This document shows positions 1 through 3,735 of a stretch of 5,162 nucleotides of DNA, piece after piece; the stretch's first letter is position 1, and every line of letters starts with the position of its first letter. The position numbers were made by a program, and so were the translations under genes. The notes under the pieces are model-generated. The model did no database searches and was not told the DNA's origin. It saw only the letters and a program-made list of their open reading frames with translations. This DNA comes from Bacteroidales bacterium (lineage in GTDB: Bacteria; Bacteroidota; Bacteroidia; Bacteroidales; Paludibacteraceae), in NCBI GenBank assembly GCA_018066005.1, contig JAGHSG010000118.1, forward strand, positions 1 through 5,162, in the 5' to 3' direction.

Positions 1-599
1 GGGTCGCGGTCGTTCCAAATAGAGACAGAGCCATTCAGGAAAACACGCTCTACATCGTCTGCGGAGATATTGAAACGCTTGGACGAGGTGGAGAAGATGA
101 CGGTCACTAAGCCTTTGTCGGCATGCAGTTTCTGGCAGTTATTCTTCTCGCCGTCTGCAAAGTTGACGGGGAGGTCGTCGCCCAACCATGTCAAGGAAAT
201 CTTGGCACCATTGCTGCCGGAAGCCGGAGTAAAGAGATAGCGCTGGTCGGCTTTGGCGGAAAGTCCGTCCGTATAAGCAGCCGTATAGCCGGAGGCGTTC
301 TTGAGTTGGTCGTAACCGAAGTTACCTTTCTTCCAGTCTGAACTGGAGATAACTGCCATATATTCGGCATCCGACCAACCGCTATGTGGCAGGGAAGCGA
401 CATAGCGCGTCGTGTCTTCGCTATCCATTGTCATGGGATAGACGGAAGAGTAGGTGGATTTACCGATAATGAGATAGAGATTCTTAGTCCAACGGGTCTG
501 ACTATTATCGAAATAGACATAGCCGCCGGAGAACGACCAATTGGCCGCTTGCAGGGCGGCAGTAATCACTAAAAATCCAATCAAAAAGAATTTTTTCAT
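1..599 (-). CDS. Secreted carbohydrate-binding-module protein, N-terminal part (cut by window edge)
   Basis: This frame is open from ATG at 599-597 to the left edge, giving 199 codons with no stop; the gene continues outside. The start is fixed by an in-frame TGA at 605-603, and the leader has no Shine-Dalgarno. Residues 1-18 form a signal peptide (MKKFFLIGFLVITAALQA) with likely cleavage near Ala18/Ala19, so the product is exported. Residues about 26-95 (GGYVYFDNSQTRW, then YLIIGKSTY, YPMTM and SSDWKKGNFG) have the aromatic spacing of CBM26-like starch-binding modules. Residues about 164-199 (VTVIFSTSSKRFNIS, then VERVFLNGSVSIWND) look like the first strands of another beta-sandwich, similar to CBM48/E-set domains. 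The divergent neighbour is a GH13 amylase, which fits a starch role. Family assignment is from pattern memory. The catalytic domain, if any, is not in view, so it could be a multidomain amylase or a non-catalytic binding protein. Confidence 0.75.
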   Translation of the reverse strand, partial: MKKFFLIGFLVITAALQAANWSFSGGYVYFDNSQTRWTKNLYLIIGKSTYSSVYPMTMDSEDTTRYVASLPHSGWSDAEYMAVISSSDWKKGNFGYDQLKNASGYTAAYTDGLSAKADQRYLFTPASGSNGAKISLTWLGDDLPVNFADGEKNNCQKLHADKGLVTVIFSTSSKRFNISADDVERVFLNGSVSIWNDRD

Positions 600-648
600 G
601 GTTCAATGCGTGGCATTAGATATGTCTTGTTTTTCGGCCTCTCGTGTA

Positions 649-671
649 TGTTCGGGCGCGCATCGCGAACA
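649..671 (-). repeat. Hairpin in the 5' leader of the minus-strand gene
   Basis: TGTTCG and CGAACA form a perfect 6-bp inverted repeat around an 11-nt GC-rich loop; an alternative inner pairing uses CGCG-CAT-CGCG. It lies inside the expected transcript of the minus-strand gene, which should start near 685 and reach the start codon at 599. It could affect translation or mRNA stability. No U-tract follows in the minus direction, so it is not a convincing terminator. Confidence 0.35.
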
Positions 672-690
672 CCATTCCACAAAAAGCGCA

Positions 691-722
691 CAAAAGTACA
701 AAAAAAAATCTATATTTGCAAA
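691..722 (-). promoter_or_regulatory. Promoter of the minus-strand CBM gene (Bacteroidota -33/-7 type)
   Basis: Read on the minus strand, TTTG (722-719) is followed after exactly 20 nt by TACTTTTG (698-691), matching TAnnTTTG. The spacer ends in nine T and a G directly before the -7 box. Transcription should begin around 683-688, giving a leader of about 85 nt. The motif is well established for the primary sigma factor of Bacteroides; its use here is inferred. Confidence 0.7.
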
Positions 723-748
723 TTTTATGGAGATTATTTGCATTTTGT

Positions 749-884
749 TGCGGGGAAAGGTGCATTTTTTTGCGGAAGTGATTGATAATAAAGTATGTAG
801 ATTGGCGAAAAAAATATCAGCAGATATTAACAATAGGGTGAGAAAAACAGGAAAAATGCGGGGAAATGTCTTGATTTTTTTGCG
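749..884. repeat. Two-copy imperfect direct repeat in the divergent promoter region
   Basis: Copy 1 (749-774) and copy 2 (857-884) both begin TGCGGGGAAA and end ATTTTTTTGCG, separated by 5 and 7 nt respectively. Copy 1 ends 26 nt upstream of the -33 box of the minus-strand promoter, and copy 2 ends 27 nt upstream of the -33 box of the plus-strand promoter. The copies have the same orientation. Position suggests activator sites serving both promoters, but no known regulator motif was recognised. The remainder of 723-911 is AT-rich and shows no credible gene. Confidence 0.5.
813..828. repeat. Perfect inverted repeat midway between the divergent promoters
   Basis: AATATC and GATATT flank the 4-nt centre AGCA. 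The centre at about 820 lies almost exactly between the two direct-repeat copies and roughly 100 nt from each promoter's -33 box. It could be an operator for a dimeric regulator; a 6-bp AT-rich palindrome may also occur by chance. Confidence 0.3.
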
Positions 885-911
885 CTAAAAATATATTTTG
901 TGGCGCTAAAA
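882..911 (+). repeat. Tandem 9-mer GCGCTAAAA next to the amylase promoter
   Basis: GCGCTAAAA occurs at 882-890 and 903-911, 21 bp apart start to start, which is two helical turns. The second copy directly abuts the -33 TTTG at 912. This geometry suits an activator bound on one face of the DNA next to RNA polymerase. In Bacteroides the starch regulator SusR activates susA, but I do not know its site well enough to claim a match. Confidence 0.4.
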
Positions 912-943
912 TTTGTACATGTCAAAAATATTTTGTACCTTTG
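912..943 (+). promoter_or_regulatory. Promoter of the GH13 amylase gene
   Basis: TTTG at 912-915, a 20-nt gap, then TACCTTTG at 936-943 fit the Bacteroidota primary promoter exactly. The transcript should start near 947-952, leaving a leader of only about 12-17 nt before ATG at 964. This placement excludes the in-frame ATG codons at 913 and 919 as starts, because they lie inside the promoter. A short inverted repeat (TTTGT-AC-ACAAA, 940-951) covers the end of the -7 box and the presumed start point. Confidence 0.75.
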
Positions 944-963
944 TACACAAATTTGACAATAAC

Positions 964-2907
964 ATGAAAAAGACCTTTGTATTATGCGCGATGGGCGCGA
1001 TGATGACCGTGAGCGGTCTGTTAGGTTGGGGTAGCCAGGCAATGGCGGCTAACACCAAGAAAAATAAAGCAATGAGTGTGCAACGCGTTGAGCCCCTGAA
1101 CTGGTGGACCTGCATGAAATGCCCGCTGACGTTGATGGTATATGGCAATGACCTGCAAGACGCCACTGTGACGGTTAGTGCTTCCGAGCACTCCGATAAA
1201 GGCACAATGCACGGTGGAGAAAAGGGGTTGATTATTAAGCAGGTGCGTAAGGCCGACAGCAAGAACTACCTGTTTATAGATGTGGACGTGCGCCTGGCAG
1301 GGACATACACGTTTACCCTGAAAAACGGCAAGAAAAAGACCACTTTCCAATACGAAGTATTAGAACGCAAAGTCAGCAACTGTATTCGTGAATCTTTCTC
1401 GAGTAAGGATATGATTTACCTGCTGATGCCGGACCGCTTCCGCGACGGTGACCCGACAAACAACACCGTTGCAGGCATGAATGAGCCGTGCAAAAAAGGT
1501 TATATACACGGTCGCCAAGGCGGTGATATACAGGGAATTATAGACGAGTTGCCTCATATAAAAGAATTGGGTGCAACGTATATATGGCCAACTCCGCTGA
1601 CCTGGTCCAATGATACAAATTTCAGTTATCACGGTTATGCCTGCGCCGATTATTATCACATCGACCCGCGCTTCGGTACCAACGATTTGTACAAAGAAAT
1701 GGTGCAGAAAGCCCATGCTATGGGACTGAAAATTATTATGGACGTCGTTACCAACCACAGCGGCATTGAGCATTGGTGGGCGAAAGACCTGCCGTATAAC
1801 GATTGGTGGCACCGGTTTTGGAATGATGAAATGAGCGCTTCGCTCAATGATGAATTGAAGGAAGTTTATGTGGGAACGAATAACGCTTTTACGACCGTAT
1901 ATGACGTGAACGCTTCGCAGTACGACAGGAAAGTGAACGAGGAGGGGTGGTTTGACCATCACATGCCTGATATGAACCTCGACAACCCCGATTTGTTGCA
2001 GTATTTCAAGCAGTTATATATCTGGTGGATCGAGTGGGCAGGTATAGACGGATTACGCGTAGATACCTATCCGTACAATGAGAAGGACCCCATGTCGCAA
2101 TGGTGCAAGGCTATTCGTGAGGAATATCCGTGGATTAACATCGTGGGTGAGACGTGGACCCGTCCCGCCAACCAAGTGGCTTATTGGCAGAGCGGAACGA
2201 AGAATATGGACGGCTTTGACAGCAATTTGCCTGCCGTCATGGACTTCCCGACCGAAGAAGCTATCCGTCAAGCCCTGGAGAATGACGGTAATTATTGGGG
2301 CGGTGGCATGGCCAAAGTGTATGACGCCCTGACGGCTGACTACCTGTACGGCGACGTGAATAACCTGCTGATGTTCGTGGGCAACCACGATATGGACCGC
2401 TTTGCCGATGTGGTGAAAGATAACGACCCCCGTCGTGTCATGATTGGTCATGTGCTGATTGCTACCATGCGCGGTATTCCGCAGATGTTCGCCGGCGACG
2501 AGTATATGCAACGTTCTATTGACCGCAGTACGGGTCACTCGGGTCTGCGCCAACCGCTGCCAACCGAAGGTGAACTGACCGAACAACAGAAACAGGTGTA
2601 CGAGCAGATGAAGACCCTTTGGAACTGGAGAAAGAACGAGCCGGTACTGTGGAGCGGCAAGACGATGCATTTCCTTGCGCGCGATAACACGTACGCGTAC
2701 GTACGATATAATAAGGAAGAGGCGGTGTTCGTGTTCATCAACGCCAGCGAGGAGACACGCACCATTCCGATGGCACATTATCAGGAGATACTGGGGCAAT
2801 ATGCTCCTACCGGCGTTATGCCACTGGAAGGGGATAAGACGTTTGACTTGCGGAAGGATAGTGAAGCGGCGCCATTGAGCTACGTGATAGTAAAAACACA
2901 TAAATAA
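964..2907 (+). CDS. Exported GH13 cyclomaltodextrinase / neopullulanase-type alpha-amylase (SusA-like)
   Basis: The 647-residue product should hydrolyse alpha-1,4 bonds in cyclodextrins, maltodextrins or pullulan in the periplasm. A signal peptide covers about 1-28 (cleavage AMA before ANTKK); Cys8 is inside the hydrophobic core and is not a lipobox. Residues about 41-135 are the cyclomaltodextrinase N-terminal domain (RVEPLNWW, LMVYG). The barrel follows: IYLLMPDRF at 151-159, then region I DVVTNH (260-265), region II GLRVD with nucleophile Asp367, region III VGE with acid/base Glu396, and region IV FVGNHD with Asp476. A C-terminal beta domain occupies about 565-647. All three catalytic carboxylates are present and the length is normal for the family. 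The start at 964 is chosen because it has a signal peptide and lies just downstream of the promoter. Oddity: a CxxC at Cys50/Cys53 replaces the usual TGMKNP turn. Exact substrate cannot be read from the sequence, and no susB/susC-like genes are in view. Confidence 0.92.
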   Translation: MKKTFVLCAMGAMMTVSGLLGWGSQAMAANTKKNKAMSVQRVEPLNWWTCMKCPLTLMVYGNDLQDATVTVSASEHSDKGTMHGGEKGLIIKQVRKADSKNYLFIDVDVRLAGTYTFTLKNGKKKTTFQYEVLERKVSNCIRESFSSKDMIYLLMPDRFRDGDPTNNTVAGMNEPCKKGYIHGRQGGDIQGIIDELPHIKELGATYIWPTPLTWSNDTNFSYHGYACADYYHIDPRFGTNDLYKEMVQKAHAMGLKIIMDVVTNHSGIEHWWAKDLPYNDWWHRFWNDEMSASLNDELKEVYVGTNNAFTTVYDVNASQYDRKVNEEGWFDHHMPDMNLDNPDLLQYFKQLYIWWIEWAGIDGLRVDTYPYNEKDPMSQWCKAIREEYPWINIVGETWTRPANQVAYWQSGTKNMDGFDSNLPAVMDFPTEEAIRQALENDGNYWGGGMAKVYDALTADYLYGDVNNLLMFVGNHDMDRFADVVKDNDPRRVMIGHVLIATMRGIPQMFAGDEYMQRSIDRSTGHSGLRQPLPTEGELTEQQKQVYEQMKTLWNWRKNEPVLWSGKTMHFLARDNTYAYVRYNKEEAVFVFINASEETRTIPMAHYQEILGQYAPTGVMPLEGDKTFDLRKDSEAAPLSYVIVKTHK

Positions 2908-2926
2908 TAGAAAAAAGTAACAAAAA

Positions 2927-2958
2927 TTTGGTGGATTGAAATATTCTTTGTACCTTTG
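2927..2958 (+). promoter_or_regulatory. Promoter of the tRNA-Gly gene
   Basis: TTTG at 2927-2930, a 20-nt gap, then TACCTTTG at 2951-2958. The -33 box begins 19 nt after the amylase stop codon. I see no hairpin terminator between that stop and this promoter, so amylase transcripts may read into the tRNA. The expected transcript start is around 2962-2967, about 25 nt before the mature tRNA. Confidence 0.75.
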
Positions 2959-2982
2959 CAGTCGCAAAGGATACTCAATCCA
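2932..2982. repeat. Two overlapping inverted repeats over the tRNA promoter
   Basis: The outer pair is TGGATTGA (2932-2939) and TCAATCCA (2975-2982), a perfect 8-bp match across 35 nt. The inner pair is CCTTTGC (2953-2959) and GCAAAGG (2964-2970), a perfect 7-bp match with a 4-nt centre. The inner left arm overlaps the -7 box and the right arm covers the expected start of transcription. The arms lie largely upstream of the transcript, so a DNA-level role (operator or DNA structure) is more likely than an RNA hairpin. Confidence 0.45.
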
Positions 2983-2988
2983 TTCATT

Positions 2989-3059
2989 GCGGCTTTAGCA
3001 CATCGGTAGTGCATCAGCTTCCCAAGCTGAGGAGGCGGGTCCGACTCCCGTAAGCCGCT
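2989..3059 (+). tRNA. tRNA-Gly, anticodon CCC
   Basis: A complete 71-nt cloverleaf can be drawn. The acceptor stem GCGGCTT (2989-2995) pairs perfectly with AAGCCGC (3052-3058). The D stem is GCAC/GTGC with loop ATCGGTA. The anticodon stem TCAGC/GCTGA encloses TTCCCAA, giving anticodon CCC at 3021-3023, which reads the glycine codon GGG. The variable loop is GGAG, and the T stem GCGGG/CCCGT (one G-U pair) carries loop TCCGACT. The discriminator is T3059, as usual for glycine tRNAs, and CCA is not encoded, so it must be added after transcription. It has its own promoter 30 nt upstream. Confidence 0.95.
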
Positions 3060-3066
3060 CTTCGTC

Positions 3067-3122
3067 GGAGATAACTTCGCTCAAAAGAATTTGCGGTGCA
3101 AATTGGTTCGCTCGGTTACTCC
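3067..3122 (+). repeat. Stem-loop just downstream of tRNA-Gly
   Basis: AATTTGC (3088-3094) and GCAAATT (3098-3104) are a perfect 7-bp inverted repeat with loop GGT. An outer stem pairs GGAG (3067-3070) with CTCC (3119-3122) and TAAC (3072-3075) with GTTA (3115-3118), leaving A3071 bulged. TTCGCTC occurs on both sides of the inner hairpin (3076-3082 and 3107-3113). It begins 8 nt after the tRNA and would be in its 3' trailer. Confidence 0.5.
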
Positions 3123-3125
3123 TCC

Positions 3126-3162
3126 TCTCCCCACCACGCAAGCGTGTCGGGGACCCCAATAA
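3126..3162 (+). repeat. 37-nt structured repeat, copy 1
   Basis: The unit starts TCTCCCCA and ends CGGGGACCCCAATAA. CCCC (3129-3132) pairs with GGGG (3149-3152); inside, CACG (3135-3138) pairs with CGTG (3143-3146) around loop CAAG. Copy 2 starts 66 nt further on, has the same length and the same outer ends, but a different inner stem sequence that still pairs. Confidence 0.6.
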
Positions 3163-3166
3163 AAGA

Positions 3167-3182
3167 GAGAAGCAAGTTTCTC
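3167..3182 (+). repeat. Small hairpin between the two 37-nt repeats
   Basis: GAGAA (3167-3171) pairs with TTCTC (3178-3182) around loop GCAAGT. The apex again contains GCAAG, as in copy 1, and GCAGG in copy 2, so three hairpins spaced about 32-35 nt apart share the apex GCARG. A 5-bp stem alone is weak evidence; the shared apex raises its interest. Confidence 0.35.
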
Positions 3183-3191
3183 GTCGAGTGT

Positions 3192-3228
3192 TCTCCCCAA
3201 AAAGCAGGCTTTTCGGGGGCCCCAATAA
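3192..3228 (+). repeat. 37-nt structured repeat, copy 2
   Basis: The unit starts TCTCCCCA and ends CGGGGGCCCCAATAA. CCCC (3195-3198) pairs with GGGG (3215-3218); inside, AAAG (3201-3204) pairs with CTTT (3209-3212) around loop CAGG, with an extra A3200-T3213 pair. Compared with copy 1, two C-G pairs of the inner stem became A-T pairs on both sides at once, which keeps the structure. Confidence 0.6.
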
Positions 3229-3253
3229 GCAGCAGGATGAAAAGTCCTGCTGC
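3229..3253 (+). repeat. Hairpin repeat, copy 1 (left flank of octamer array)
   Basis: GCAGCAGGA (3229-3237) and TCCTGCTGC (3245-3253) form a perfect 9-bp stem with loop TGAAAAG. The 21 nt at 3231-3251 are identical to 3364-3384. No T-run follows here, so this copy is unlikely to terminate transcription well. Confidence 0.6.
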
Positions 3254-3263
3254 CTGTGAGATA

Positions 3264-3343
3264 ACTAGTGGACTAGGAAACTAGTAGACTAGGGGGCTAG
3301 GAAACTAGGAAACTAGGAGACTAGGGGGCTAGATAAATAGGCG
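3264..3343. repeat. Ten-unit octanucleotide tandem array built on CTAG
   Basis: The core RCTAG recurs at exactly 8-bp spacing starting at 3264, 3272, 3280, 3288, 3296, 3304, 3312, 3320 and 3328, with a degenerate tenth unit (AATAG) at 3336. The unit is roughly RCTAGKRR, with units such as ACTAGGAA and GCTAGGAA. CTAG is a rare tetranucleotide in many bacterial genomes, so nine in about 70 bp is striking. The array sits between two identical hairpins. It encodes nothing: TAG occurs in every frame. Confidence 0.9.
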
Positions 3344-3362
3344 GATGAGGACCATGTGATTT

Positions 3363-3393
3363 TAGCAGGATGAAAAGTCCTGCTATTTGTTTT
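3363..3393 (+). terminator. Hairpin repeat copy 2 with T-rich tail, likely terminator
   Basis: TAGCAGGA (3363-3370) pairs perfectly with TCCTGCTA (3378-3385) over loop TGAAAAG, followed by TTTGTTTT (3386-3393). This has the form of a Rho-independent terminator for transcripts from tRNA-Gly and lies 88 nt before the gyrA promoter. It repeats 21 nt of the hairpin at 3231-3251. If it works, the tRNA primary transcript would be about 430 nt long with a 330-nt trailer, unless an earlier hairpin or processing ends it. Confidence 0.55.
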
Positions 3394-3436
3394 AAGGGCA
3401 TTTTTAGGCGATTTGAGAGGGGGTAAGTATCAAAAT

Positions 3437-3449
3437 CGACAGGGTGTCG
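3437..3449. repeat. Short inverted repeat upstream of the gyrA promoter
   Basis: CGACA and TGTCG flank GGG. The repeat lies 31 nt upstream of the gyrA -33 box and could be an operator, but a 5-bp repeat is easily random. Apart from this I see nothing in 3394-3480. Confidence 0.25.
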
Positions 3450-3480
3450 GTAGAAAAAGTGCATTTTATTATACGCAAAA

Positions 3481-3512
3481 TTTGGAGATGTAATTTTTTT
3501 TTTGTAATTTTG
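3481..3512 (+). promoter_or_regulatory. gyrA promoter with T10 tract in the spacer
   Basis: TTTG at 3481-3484, a 20-nt gap, then TAATTTTG at 3505-3512 match the Bacteroidota promoter. The spacer contains ten consecutive T (3494-3503) followed by G directly before the -7 box. Transcription should start near 3516-3521, giving a leader of about 215-220 nt before gyrA. Confidence 0.7.
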
Positions 3513-3569
3513 TGGCAGATTTTCGAATTGTCGGAACGAAAAAAGAACAAAAACCATAAAAACCCCTTA

Positions 3570-3682
3570 AAGCAATTTGCGGTTTTACCGCTAGCGTGCT
3601 ACCTAAATTAGTAAAGTCCTATTATGCAAGCATATCGTCCTTTCCAAATTTACGTATCACAGTCCTGCGGACTTAATTGCTT
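3570..3682 (+). promoter_or_regulatory. Structured 5' leader domain of gyrA
   Basis: AAGCAATT (3570-3577) is perfectly complementary to AATTGCTT (3675-3682), closing a domain of about 113 nt. Inside it are GCGGT/ACCGC with loop TTT (3579-3591), a small TATG/CATA hairpin with loop CAAG (3623-3634), and AGTCC/GGACT with loop TGC (3661-3673). AAGTCC at 3614-3619 can also pair with GGACTT at 3669-3674, giving an alternative fold. Upstream, TTTTCG/CGAAAA (3520-3542) may form another hairpin. I do not recognise it as a known riboswitch or leader family; the regulatory role is inference. Confidence 0.4.
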
Positions 3683-3692
3683 ACGGCGATAA
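3624..3692 (+). CDS. Possible 22-codon leader ORF upstream of gyrA
   Basis: ATG at 3624 opens a frame of 22 codons ending at TAA (3690-3692), 43 nt before the gyrA start and in a different frame. The peptide begins MQAYRPFQIY and ends CGLNCLRR. It overlaps the AGTCC/GGACT hairpin and the right arm of the domain-closing stem, so its translation would open that structure. There is no Shine-Dalgarno, which is normal here. A frame of this length may occur by chance; I do not recognise the peptide. Confidence 0.25.
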   Translation: MQAYRPFQIYVSQSCGLNCLRR

Positions 3693-3735
3693 ACAGGAAT
3701 AAACTTTAATTTGATAATAATAAAAAACTAACAAT

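Noticed and set aside
541..888. Plus-strand 115-codon frame over the divergent promoter region
   Set aside because: It starts antisense inside the CBM gene, runs through the promoter and AT-rich DNA, and the peptide has no protein-like character.
913..963. Longer amylase start at ATG 913 or 919
   Set aside because: These codons lie within the promoter, and the added residues would precede a clear signal peptide beginning at 964.
964..1047. Lipoprotein signal at Cys8 of the amylase
   Set aside because: The cysteine lies in the middle of the hydrophobic core without a lipobox spacing; a type I signal peptide with AMA cleavage fits better.
2687..2706. GTAC-rich palindromic stretch near the amylase 3' end
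   Set aside because: It is explained by the codons for NTYAYVRY in a normal beta strand.
1360..2967. Long minus-strand frames opposite the amylase (up to 304 codons)
   Set aside because: They are mirror frames of a strongly conserved GH13 gene, have no promoter and no recognisable motifs.
3096..3284. 62-codon plus-strand frame downstream of the tRNA
   Set aside because: It starts inside a hairpin loop, crosses all the structured repeats and ends in the CTAG array; the signal is RNA/DNA structure, not coding.
3126..3343. CRISPR array
   Set aside because: Only two 37-nt units occur, the inner parts pair as hairpins, and the 8-bp array is far too short in period.
2989..3393. Integrated element using tRNA-Gly as attachment site
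   Set aside because: No duplicate of the tRNA 3' end and no integrase gene is visible in the window.
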